The notes under the pieces: generated by a model
Databases searched by the model: none
The model's input: only the letters and a program-made list of their open reading frames with translations
Told to the model about the DNA's origin: nothing
Made by a program: the position numbers and the translations under genes
Assembly (NCBI GenBank): GCA_937922795.1
Contig: CALAJK010000092.1
Coordinates: forward strand, 1 to 53,239
Direction: 5' to 3'
DNA: 53,239 nucleotides
DNA from: an uncultured Anaerolineae bacterium
GTDB lineage: Bacteria; Chloroflexota; Anaerolineae; Aggregatilineales; Phototrophicaceae
Shown: positions 1-9,752 of the stretch, piece after piece
Position numbering within the stretch: the first letter of the stretch is position 1
Layout: each line of letters opens with the position of its first letter

Positions 1-2790
1 GAAGGGCGGGCGCGGGATGGCCGGCGCCGGCCGCACCGCGCTGGCGGCGCGGGGCGCTTCGCGGCGGCGCGGGGGGACGGGCTTGCCCAGCTCTTCGTAG
101 GCTTCGGCGATGATCTGGCCGACGAAGTCGCCGCGCTCCAGCGGGTTGGTCAGCTTGTCCATCACCGCCAGCCCTTCAAAGGCGTCCTTGCAGTAGAACA
201 CGCCCGGCGCATACGGCTCGCCGGTGTCCTCCAGGAACAGGATGCGCCGCCCGAACTTGCGGTTGATGGCGGCGCCGCCCACCAGCACCGGGAACGACAG
301 CTCGCGCCGCGCCAGCTCATTGACGATCAGCGGCATCTGTTTGGAGGTGCTGACCAGCAGCGCGCTCAGGCCGATGGCGTCGGCGCGGTATTCCTGCGCC
401 TTCTCGATGATGGTGTTAGCCGGGACCTGCTTGCCCAAGTCATACACGGTGTAGCCGTTGTTGCTCAGGATGGTCTTGACCAGATTCTTGCCGATGTCGT
501 GCACGTCGCCGTAAACAGTGGCCAGCACCACCACGCCTTTGGACGCGCCCTCGACGCGATCCATGAACGTCTCCAAATAGGCGACCGCCTTCTTCATCAC
601 CTCGGCGCTTTGCAGCACGAACGGCAGGATCAGCTCGCCCGCGCCGAATTTGTCGCCCACTTCTTTCATGGCCGGCAGCAGCACGTTGTTCAGCACGCCG
701 ACCGCGTCCTGGCGCGTCAGGCAGTCGTCAATCAGCGCCTCCACGCCGTCTTTCTTGCGATGGACGATCTGCCAGTGGAGCGCCTGCTCGCTGGTCATGC
801 CGGCGGTCGGGTCTTCCACGACGTGGGCGGCGGCCTGCACCTGGTGCCGTTCGAAGTACTGGATGAAGCGCGGCAGGGCGTCGGGGTCGGTGTTGAAGAT
901 CAGGTCGTCGGCCAGCTTGCGCTGCTCCTCCGGAATCTCGGCGTAGGGCGTGATGTGCGCCGGGTTGACGATGGCCATGTCTAGGCCGGCCTGTACCGCG
1001 TGGTACAGGAAGACGCTGTTGAGCACGCCGCGCGCCGCCGGCGTCACGCCAAAGCTGACGTTGCTGACACCCAAGGCGGTCAGCACGCCGGGGATGTGCT
1101 GCTTGATCAGGCGGATGGCCTCGATGGTCTCGACGGCGTCGTTGCGCAGCTCTTCCTGGCCGGTGGTCAGCGGAAAGGTGAGCGTGTCGAAAATCAGGTC
1201 TTCCGGCGCTAGGCCGTACTCGTTGACGGCGATGTCGGTGATGCGGCGGGCGATAGCCAGCTTCTTGTCGCGGGTGTGGGCCATGCCCTCTTCGTCGATG
1301 GTCATGGACAGCACCGCCGCGCCGTATTTGCGGGCGATGGGCAGGATGCGGTCGATGCGCTCGCGGCCGTTCTCCAGATTGTTGCCGTTGATGATGCCTC
1401 GGCCGGGGTACAGCGCCAGCGCCGCCTCGGCCACGTCGGCCTCGGTGGTGTCGAAGATCAGCGGGACAGACACGGCCTGCGACAGCTTCTTGACCAGCGC
1501 CTGCATCTGCTCGCGCTCGTCGCTCCGTTCGGTGAGCGCCACGCACACATCCAGCATGTGCGCCCCGGCTTCCACCTGCTGGACGGCGATCTGCACGATG
1601 CTGTCGTAGTCCTCAGCCAGCAGGAGCTGCTTGACCTTGCGGCTGCCCTGACTGTTGACGCGCTCGCCGATCAGCGTCGGGCCGGGGTTCTGGATCATGG
1701 GCGTGGCGGTCATGCCGCTGGAGGCGACCGGCTCGTGCACTGGCGATCGGTCGCGCGGGGCGACTCGCAGCGGGGCGGTCTGCGCCCGCTGGCGGCGCGC
1801 TGCCAGATATTCCGCATACGCCTGCCCATGCACCTTGCGGTAAAGCTGGTCGAGATGTTCTGGGCGCGTGCCGCAGCAGCCGCCGACCACGTTCACCCCC
1901 CAGCGGACGAACTCGGCCACCATATCGCTGAACGGCTCTGGCTCCATCGGGTAGACCGCCTCGCCATCCACGTTGATCGGCAGGCCGGCGTTGGGCATTA
2001 CGCTGATCGGCAGCGTGCTGCGTTCGACCAGATATTGGATGGGCGCGCGCATGTACTCCGGCCCGGTCGAGCAGTTCATGCCGATCACGTCAATCGGCAG
2101 CGCCTCCAGCGTGGCCAGCGCCCCGGCGATGTCGGTTCCGAACAGCATCCGGCCGGAGGTATCCAGCGTGACCTGCACTTGCAGCGGCACGCGCACGCCG
2201 GCGTCGGCGAAGTAGCGGTTGATGCCCACCACCGCGGCTTTGACTTCCAGAATATCCTGGCTGGTCTCCACCAGCAGCAGGTCACAGCCGCCCTCTACCA
2301 GCCCCTGCGCCTGCTCGTAGAAGACGGCGGCCAGCTCGTCGAAGGTGATATTGCTCAGGTCGGGGTCGCTGCCGCTGGGCAGCTTGCCAGACGGTCCGAT
2401 GCTGCCGGCCACGAAGCGGGGGATGCCCGTCTCCGCGGCGAAGCGGTCGCACACCCGGCGCGCCAGCGCCGCCGCCGCCCGGTTGATCTCCAGCACGTGA
2501 TCCTGCAGGCCGTACTCGGCCAGCGTCAGCCGGTTGCTGCGGAAAGTGTTGGTCTCCACCGCCTCGCTGCCCACGCTCAGGAACGAGGCGTGGATCTGCT
2601 CGATGACGTCCGGGCGGGTGATGACCAGGTAATCGTTGCAGCCGTTGTACTGCTCGCCGCCGAAATCCGCCGCGGTCAAGTTAAAACGCTGGATGCTCGT
2701 GCCCATCGCGCCGTCAAAGACGACCACGTGATCGGCGATGGCGTCCAGATAGCGGCGGTTCGTGTAGGTTAGGTTGCGGCGGTTCGTCAT
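1..2790 (-). CDS. metH: Cobalamin-dependent methionine synthase MetH, 3' end outside the window
   Basis: Transfers a methyl group from methyltetrahydrofolate to homocysteine through cobalamin, in the cytoplasm. 930 codons are visible and the frame stays open through base 1. In order: homocysteine/zinc domain (about 1-325) with FDGAMGT near the start and zinc-ligand cysteines C240, C305 and C306 (the last two in GGCCGT); pterin-binding domain (about 355-620); B12-binding module (about 650-890) with DVHDIGKN and lower-ligand His764. These positions match the E. coli enzyme closely. The visible part ends in a Pro/Arg-rich linker, so whether a C-terminal reactivation domain follows cannot be told. 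The ATG at 2790 lies behind GGAG with about 11 bases between. The leader carries a SAM-I riboswitch, so synthesis is expected to fall when SAM is plentiful. Confidence 0.97.
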   Translation of the reverse strand, partial: MTNRRNLTYTNRRYLDAIADHVVVFDGAMGTSIQRFNLTAADFGGEQYNGCNDYLVITRPDVIEQIHASFLSVGSEAVETNTFRSNRLTLAEYGLQDHVLEINRAAAALARRVCDRFAAETGIPRFVAGSIGPSGKLPSGSDPDLSNITFDELAAVFYEQAQGLVEGGCDLLLVETSQDILEVKAAVVGINRYFADAGVRVPLQVQVTLDTSGRMLFGTDIAGALATLEALPIDVIGMNCSTGPEYMRAPIQYLVERSTLPISVMPNAGLPINVDGEAVYPMEPEPFSDMVAEFVRWGVNVVGGCCGTRPEHLDQLYRKVHGQAYAEYLAARRQRAQTAPLRVAPRDRSPVHEPVASSGMTATPMIQNPGPTLIGERVNSQGSRKVKQLLLAEDYDSIVQIAVQQVEAGAHMLDVCVALTERSDEREQMQALVKKLSQAVSVPLIFDTTEADVAEAALALYPGRGIINGNNLENGRERIDRILPIARKYGAAVLSMTIDEEGMAHTRDKKLAIARRITDIAVNEYGLAPEDLIFDTLTFPLTTGQEELRNDAVETIEAIRLIKQHIPGVLTALGVSNVSFGVTPAARGVLNSVFLYHAVQAGLDMAIVNPAHITPYAEIPEEQRKLADDLIFNTDPDALPRFIQYFERHQVQAAAHVVEDPTAGMTSEQALHWQIVHRKKDGVEALIDDCLTRQDAVGVLNNVLLPAMKEVGDKFGAGELILPFVLQSAEVMKKAVAYLETFMDRVEGASKGVVVLATVYGDVHDIGKNLVKTILSNNGYTVYDLGKQVPANTIIEKAQEYRADAIGLSALLVSTSKQMPLIVNELARRELSFPVLVGGAAINRKFGRRILFLEDTGEPYAPGVFYCKDAFEGLAVMDKLTNPLERGDFVGQIIAEAYEELGKPVPPRRREAPRAASAVRPAPAIPRPPF

Positions 2791-2850
2791 GAGTGGGCAA
2801 TCTCCACGAATGACCGGACGGCGATGCTGCACAGGCTTGCAAGCGCAGTC

Positions 2851-2885
2851 AAAACGAAAACGCCCCTTCGAACAGACGGAAGGAG
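2851..2885 (-). terminator. Attenuator terminator of the metH leader
   Basis: On the minus strand CTCCTTC (2885-2879) can pair with GAAGGGG (2869-2863), followed by a T-rich tract at 2860-2851. A competing stem, GAGCGCGA (from 2916) with TCGCGCTC (2890-2883), uses both the 3' arm of riboswitch helix P1 and the 5' arm of this terminator, so it fits an antiterminator. SAM binding would free the terminator and stop transcription before metH. Confidence 0.7.
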
Positions 2886-2913
2886 CGCGACCAGCGGCAT
2901 TGATTGACTCGCG

Positions 2914-3011
2914 CTCATCTTCCAGGTTTCCCTGCCGGATTTAGCACCGTCCCGACGCTTCGGGGGCTGCTGCGGTTTCATCGGGCCGTTCCCTCCACCG
3001 CTCTGGATGAG
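2914..3011 (-). promoter_or_regulatory. SAM-I (S-box) riboswitch aptamer controlling metH
   Basis: Read on the minus strand, the element opens with CTCATC and closes with GATGAG, forming helix P1. Between them stand the S-box landmarks in the right order: GGTGGAGGGA, GGCCCGATGAAACC, a GC hairpin, GGTGCTAAATCC, and GGCAGGGAAACC before AGATGAG. It lies between a promoter and the metH start and overlaps an antiterminator/terminator pair. SAM-I elements ahead of methionine biosynthesis genes are well established, so an OFF switch is the expected behaviour. Confidence 0.93.
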
Positions 3012-3030
3012 CCTGTATGCAGTTGGCATG

Positions 3031-3059
3031 AGCTTAATCGAACCGCTCCCGCCTGTCAA
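3031..3059 (-). promoter_or_regulatory. Promoter of the metH riboswitch leader
   Basis: TTGACA at 3059-3054 and TAAGCT at 3036-3031 are separated by 17 bases. The expected transcript start near 3024 falls just ahead of the riboswitch aptamer at 3011, which supports the call. Confidence 0.65.
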
Positions 3060-3128
3060 GCCTGACGCAGCCGCAGCAGATGATAGACGAGTTTGAGAAG
3101 CGCTGCGCCGCCGGCCGGACAACCGCGT

Positions 3129-3134
3129 TATAAT
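3129..3134 (+). promoter_or_regulatory. Probable -10 box for the hydrolase gene
   Basis: A perfect TATAAT lies about 50 bases ahead of the alpha/beta hydrolase start. The -35 position is very GC-rich and holds no good TTGACA-like sequence. Confidence 0.45.
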
Positions 3135-3185
3135 GCGGCGAGACTCAGCACCCATCGGCCAGCTTCGACAAGGAGGGTTGTGTTC

Positions 3186-3998
3186 ATGCCCACATTCACA
3201 CGCGGCGATGTCCGGCTGCATTACGAACTAGAGGGGAGCGGCCCGCCGGTCATCTACATCAGCGGCTTTGGCGCGCACAGCAACGACGTCCTCAGCCAGG
3301 CCTTCCGCGCTTTGCTGGCGGAACGCTTCACCGTGCTGGCGGTGGATAACCGCGGCAGCGGCCAGACGGTCGCCCCGCCGGGCGCGCAGGCCACCATTGA
3401 CGATATGGCCGACGACATCGCCGCCGTCGCCGAAGCGCGCCAGTTGGAGCCGGCGCATGTGATCGGCATCTCGATGGGCGGCTGCATCGCCATGACGCTG
3501 GCGCTGCGCCACCCGCAGCGGGTGCGGTCGCTGGTGTCGGCGGTATCGGCGGCTCATGCCACCAAACCCAGCCGCACCGCCTTCGCCCTCGAAACCACCA
3601 GGTTGATGCGCGACCGCGGCGTCCCGCGCGAATTCATCAACCGCGTCAGCGCCCTGCACCTGCTCAGCGAGGCGATGTTCCAGCACCCAGATTTCATCGC
3701 GAAGTGGGTTGACGCCCCGCCCGATCCGTTTGAGCAGTCCCGCGACGGCTATGATCTGCAGGCGGCGGCGCTGGAGCAGTATGACCTGCGCCCCCGGCTC
3801 CACGAGATTCGCGCGCCGACGCTGGTGGTCAGCAGCCCAGACGATTTCTTAGTGCCGCCCCATTACCAGCAGGAGATCGCCGCCGGCATCCCCGGCGCGC
3901 AGCTCAAGAGCTATCCGGGTGGGCACGTGTTCATGCTGCTGCCGCTGGTTGCCGGGGCGTTCGTTCAGGATATACTGGATTTCTGGGCGCAGCACTGA
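3186..3998 (+). CDS. Alpha/beta-fold hydrolase
   Basis: A 270-residue cytoplasmic alpha/beta hydrolase. The visible triad is nucleophile Ser96 in the GISMGG elbow, an acid at Asp219/Asp220 (PDDFLVP) and His247 (GGHVF). DNRGSGQT, near residue 57, is typical of the family. An open frame extends farther upstream, but AAGGAGG about 9 bases ahead of the ATG at 3186 decides the start. The substrate cannot be named from sequence: esterases, lactonases and C-C hydrolases all share this fold. The antiporter gene follows after 40 bases and may be cotranscribed. Confidence 0.88.
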   Translation: MPTFTRGDVRLHYELEGSGPPVIYISGFGAHSNDVLSQAFRALLAERFTVLAVDNRGSGQTVAPPGAQATIDDMADDIAAVAEARQLEPAHVIGISMGGCIAMTLALRHPQRVRSLVSAVSAAHATKPSRTAFALETTRLMRDRGVPREFINRVSALHLLSEAMFQHPDFIAKWVDAPPDPFEQSRDGYDLQAAALEQYDLRPRLHEIRAPTLVVSSPDDFLVPPHYQQEIAAGIPGAQLKSYPGGHVFMLLPLVAGAFVQDILDFWAQH

Positions 3999-4038
3999 CG
4001 CCGCGCCCCGCGCCTGCCACGGGAACGGCGATACCCCG

Positions 4039-5112
4039 ATGCCCCGACTGCCGATCAAACCGCTCAATCTGCTGCTGCTGTTCGTCCCGATCGCCCTGAT
4101 CACTGAAATCAGCGGCGGCGAACCGGCGCTGATCTTCGGCCTGGCCGCCCTGGCCGTCATCCCGCTGGCCAGGCTGATCGGCGAGGCCACCGAAGAGCTG
4201 GCCGTGCATACCGGCACGAAGGTTGGCGGGCTGCTCAACGCCACGCTGGGCAATGCCGCTGAGCTCATCATCACCATCTTCGCCCTGCGCGAAGGGCTGG
4301 TGGAACTGGTGCGGGCGTCCATCACCGGCTCGATCCTGGGCAACCTGCTGCTGGTGATGGGGTTGAGCATCTTCGCCGGCGGGCTGAAGAACGGCATCCA
4401 GCAGTTCGACCGGCGCAACGCCGGCCTGAACGCCACGCTGGTCATCTTGGCGCTGGTGGCGCTGATGATACCGTCGATCTTCGACGCCGCCATCCAGGAC
4501 AACCTGACGTCCGAAATTCGCCTGAGCGAGGGCGTGGCGGTGGTCATGATCATCATCTACGGCCTAAGCGTATGGTATGCCTTCACCCAGGGGCAGCGGG
4601 GCGAGCCGGTCACCCGTGAACCGGCCGTTCACGAAGCCCGCTGGAGCGTGCCCGTCTCATTGGGCGTGCTGGCGGCGGCGACGGTCGGCATCGTGCTGAT
4701 GAGCGAGGTGCTGGTGGGCGCGGTCGAGCACGTCACCGCGACGCTGGGGCTGACCGAGTTCTTCATCGGCATCATCATCATCCCGCTGGTGGGCAACGTG
4801 GCCGAACACCTGGTGGCGGTGCAGGTGGCCTACAAGAACAAGATGGAGCTCAGCCTAGCGGTCTCGCTCGGCTCCAGCTTGCAGGTGGCGCTGTTCGTCG
4901 CGCCGGTGCTGGTGTTCATCAGCCTGCTGTTGGGCGGCGAGACGCTGCTGCTGGTCTTCAACTCGTTCGAGCTGGTGGCGCTGGCCGCCGCCTCGGCGGT
5001 GGCGGCGTTCATCGCCCTGGACGGCGAGTCGAACTGGCTGGAAGGGGCGATGCTGCTAGGGGTATACGTGATCATCGCCATCGCCTTCTTCTACCTGCCC
5101 GCCGCCGCCTGA
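4039..5112 (+). CDS. cax: Ca2+/H+ antiporter of the CAX (CaCA) family
   Basis: A 357-residue inner-membrane cation/proton exchanger, expected to export Ca2+ using the proton gradient. It has roughly eleven hydrophobic segments and the two inverted alpha-repeats of the superfamily: GNAAELIITIFALREG in the first half and GNVAEHLVAVQVAYKN followed by SLGSSLQVALF in the second. Length and both motifs match bacterial CAX proteins. The start is taken at ATG 4039, just before the first membrane segment; its ribosome site is weak and upstream starts in the same frame are possible. A terminator follows at 5140. Confidence 0.93.
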   Translation: MPRLPIKPLNLLLLFVPIALITEISGGEPALIFGLAALAVIPLARLIGEATEELAVHTGTKVGGLLNATLGNAAELIITIFALREGLVELVRASITGSILGNLLLVMGLSIFAGGLKNGIQQFDRRNAGLNATLVILALVALMIPSIFDAAIQDNLTSEIRLSEGVAVVMIIIYGLSVWYAFTQGQRGEPVTREPAVHEARWSVPVSLGVLAAATVGIVLMSEVLVGAVEHVTATLGLTEFFIGIIIIPLVGNVAEHLVAVQVAYKNKMELSLAVSLGSSLQVALFVAPVLVFISLLLGGETLLLVFNSFELVALAAASAVAAFIALDGESNWLEGAMLLGVYVIIAIAFFYLPAAA

Positions 5113-5139
5113 GCCGCCAGCGAACCCCGGTCTGGAATC

Positions 5140-5167
5140 AAAAGCCACCCTGCACGGGTGGCTTTTT
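5140..5167. terminator. Bidirectional terminator between cax and clpC
   Basis: The stem AAAAGCCACCC / GGGTGGCTTTTT around loop TGCAC has a T-run in both directions. It sits between the converging antiporter (+) and clpC (-) genes and can serve both. Confidence 0.9.
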
Positions 5168-5189
5168 GTCTGTCTCTACGCGGCGCGCG

Positions 5190-7688
<2,499 letters not shown>

Positions 7689-7784
7689 GGTTGTCTACCT
7701 CCACAACCCGTGGCATGGCAGCCACCACCCTCATTGTTAACGACCGGAGATGTAAATTCCCAAACGTCTCGACCTGATATCCCA

Positions 7785-7812
7785 ATTCTACCAAATACCC
7801 TTCGCTAAGCAA
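7785..7812 (-). promoter_or_regulatory. Promoter of clpC
   Basis: TTGCTT (7812-7807) and TAGAAT (7790-7785) are separated by 16 bases on the minus strand, about 100 bases ahead of the clpC start. The rest of the 365-base gap between clpC and rpsA holds a short palindrome and the rpsA terminators. Confidence 0.6.
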
Positions 7813-7905
7813 CAGCCTGTCGCTTAATGAAAAGGCCTAAAAGTAAGCGATATCAGGACGATCATGCTCGGTTTCGACGCGAACGCGCCGCGAATGTCAG
7901 CGATG

Positions 7906-7921
7906 TATGCTGCTAAGCATA
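7906..7921. other. Short palindrome upstream of clpC
   Basis: TATGCT-GCTA-AGCATA is a perfect 6-bp inverted repeat about 95 bases upstream of the clpC promoter. It could be an operator or a chance palindrome. A direct repeat of GCGATCAGAA lies just beyond it (about 7940-7960). Confidence 0.2.
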
Positions 7922-7958
7922 GCGCGCATTGGTTAGAAAGCGATCAGAACGCGATCAG

Positions 7959-8020
7959 AAAAAAACGCCTCAAGCCCGGTTTACCTGAGAAAACGAATGA
8001 AGGCAGCGCCCAGGCTGCCC
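7959..8020 (-). terminator. Tandem terminators of rpsA
   Basis: On the minus strand a first hairpin, GGCAGC (8019-8014) / GCTGCC (8007-8002), is followed by a T-rich stretch. A second hairpin, CTCAGG (7989-7984) / CTTGAG (7974-7969), is followed closely by seven T residues (7965-7959). Both lie within 100 bases of the rpsA stop codon. Confidence 0.75.
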
Positions 8021-8053
8021 TCTGACCCCAGCGGACATGCTGCCGGAACGGGT

Positions 8054-9541
8054 TCACTCGGCCGAGCTGGACCAGTCAACGTCCAGGTATTCGGGCGAGT
8101 TGACACGCTTCAGGCTCAGGCCGAGCCGGCGGTTTTCGATGTCGATCTTCACCACGCGCAGCGTGACCGTCTGGCCTTCCTGCAGCACCTCGCGCGGATG
8201 GTTGACGCGCTGCTCCGACAGTTCCGAGATGTGGATCAGCCCTTCGATCTCCGGCACATCGACCAGGCGGGTGAACGCGCCGAACTTGGTGAGCTTGGTC
8301 ACCGTGCCGCGCACCAGTTGGCCGATGGTGAAATCGGTGGCGATGGTGTCCCAGGGATCGGCTTCGCGGCGCTTCATGCTCAGGCCGATGCGCTTGGCTT
8401 CCGGGTCTACGCTGATGACCTCGACCCGCACCTCCTGGCCCACCGACAGCAGCTCGCGCGGATGGGTGACGTGCTTCCAGGAGAGCTCGGTCAGGTGCAC
8501 CAGCCCCTCAGCGCCGCCGATGTCCACGAACGCGCCGAAATCCACCAAGCTGACGACGCGCCCGGTGCGCACTTCGCCCACGCGCAGCTCGTTGATGAGC
8601 GACTCTTTGCGGCTCTCGCGGCTCTCGCGCGCGGCCAGGCGCTCCGACAGGATCAGGCGGTTGCGGGCGCGGTCTACCTCCATCACCTTGACCGCGATCG
8701 GCTGGTTGACCATGCTGCCCCAGCGCTCTTCCGGGGTCTCGCCCGCCGTCAGGCGGCGGCGGTCTGCCCCAAGCTGGCTCTGCGGCACGAAGCCGCGCAG
8801 CCGTCCGAACCGGACGATCAGGCCGCCTTTGTTGTAACCAGCGACCAGGCTGTTGTAGACCTTCTGCGAGTCGCGGTATTCCTCCGCTTTCTCCCAATCG
8901 CGCTCTTCCAGCGCCCGGTTGAGCGACAGGATGATATCGCCGTTGTGATCATGCGGATTGACGACGTATACCGGCACGACCGACCCTGGGCGGAGCAGTT
9001 CCTGCGTCTCGCGGTTCATGCGTTCCAGTTCGCGTCCGGGGATGATGGCTTCCTGTTTAGCGCCAATATCCACGTAGACGGCCGTCGGCGAGGTGGCGGT
9101 GATCGTGCCCTCGATCACATCGCCCCGCTTGAACATCTTCACTTCCGCGGCATCTGACTCCAGCCACGTACCCTCAGCGGGGGCCGTGGTCGGCTCGGCA
9201 GCCGGCGCGTCCTGGCCTGGAACGGCGGGATCAACCGGCGCTGGTTCGCCGGTCGCGGCGGCTGACCACGTACGTTCTGGCATGGCCAGCCCTTCGTCTG
9301 TGTCAGCCGCTGCTGGCTCGTCCGGTACAACAGCTTCCTGTTCCATGGGGGCATCGGGCGCTTCAGCGGCCATCCCAGACGAGTCGCTGGCAGGCTGATC
9401 CTCGATCAGAGCTTGGGGCGGCTCGTCTACCACCGCCGCCGGCGCGCCCTCGGCCTCGACCGCTGGCTCGACCGGCTTGGGCGGTAGCGTCTCAGCCTTC
9501 AGTTCCTCAGTTTCCCCCAACCCTGAGAGATTGGCATTCAT
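8054..9541 (-). CDS. rpsA: Ribosomal protein S1 (four S1 domains, long acidic N-terminus)
   Basis: A 495-residue RNA-binding protein that would help mRNA bind the 30S subunit. Four OB-fold S1 domains run from about 136-205, 220-300, 318-390 and 405-480. The third and fourth carry the classic GxVxxxxxFGAF and EGLxHxxEL patterns. The second is more divergent, as in other S1 proteins. The first 130 residues are rich in Glu, Pro and Ala and look disordered. The ATG at 9541 is preferred because GGGGGAG lies about 9 bases ahead; a farther-upstream in-frame start lacks this. Four domains is fewer than the six of E. coli S1 and similar to the shorter S1 proteins of Gram-positive and related phyla. 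Confidence 0.93.
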   Translation of the reverse strand: MNANLSGLGETEELKAETLPPKPVEPAVEAEGAPAAVVDEPPQALIEDQPASDSSGMAAEAPDAPMEQEAVVPDEPAAADTDEGLAMPERTWSAAATGEPAPVDPAVPGQDAPAAEPTTAPAEGTWLESDAAEVKMFKRGDVIEGTITATSPTAVYVDIGAKQEAIIPGRELERMNRETQELLRPGSVVPVYVVNPHDHNGDIILSLNRALEERDWEKAEEYRDSQKVYNSLVAGYNKGGLIVRFGRLRGFVPQSQLGADRRRLTAGETPEERWGSMVNQPIAVKVMEVDRARNRLILSERLAARESRESRKESLINELRVGEVRTGRVVSLVDFGAFVDIGGAEGLVHLTELSWKHVTHPRELLSVGQEVRVEVISVDPEAKRIGLSMKRREADPWDTIATDFTIGQLVRGTVTKLTKFGAFTRLVDVPEIEGLIHISELSEQRVNHPREVLQEGQTVTLRVVKIDIENRRLGLSLKRVNSPEYLDVDWSSSAE

Positions 9542-9579
9542 AACCGTTGCTCCCCCGCACATATGGGTACAGGGCAGGT

Positions 9580-9608
9580 ATTATACACAGCCAGCCTAGA
9601 AGAATCAA
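9580..9608 (-). promoter_or_regulatory. Promoter of rpsA
   Basis: TTGATT (9608-9603) and a perfect TATAAT (9585-9580) with a 17-base spacer stand about 40 bases ahead of the rpsA start. This is one of the best sigma-70-type promoters in the window. Confidence 0.82.
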
Positions 9609-9741
9609 ACACGTTGCAAAACCAATTTCACTCACTGTCATCAATAAAATCAACCAAATCGCCCGCTGGGCGAGTCGCTCGTGGAGTGGCCGGCGGCGTT
9701 CGTCCCACCATACCTGAACCCAGGTTTGGGCCGGCATTTGC

Positions 9742-9747
9742 TATAAT
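9742..9747 (+). promoter_or_regulatory. -10 box ahead of the hybrid regulator gene
   Basis: A perfect TATAAT lies only 5 bases before the first ATG (9753). Transcription would then start at or next to that ATG, so the message is either leaderless or translated from a later ATG (9789 or 9795). No convincing -35 box is visible. Confidence 0.5.
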
Positions 9748-9752
9748 GGAAA

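Noticed and set aside
728..1546. Long reading frame on the minus strand within metH
   Set aside because: Arg/Ala/His-rich translation in another frame of the real metH gene; a GC-bias shadow.
2787..3221. Minus-strand reading frame across the metH leader
   Set aside because: It covers the SAM-I riboswitch and attenuator, has no good ribosome site and no family resemblance.
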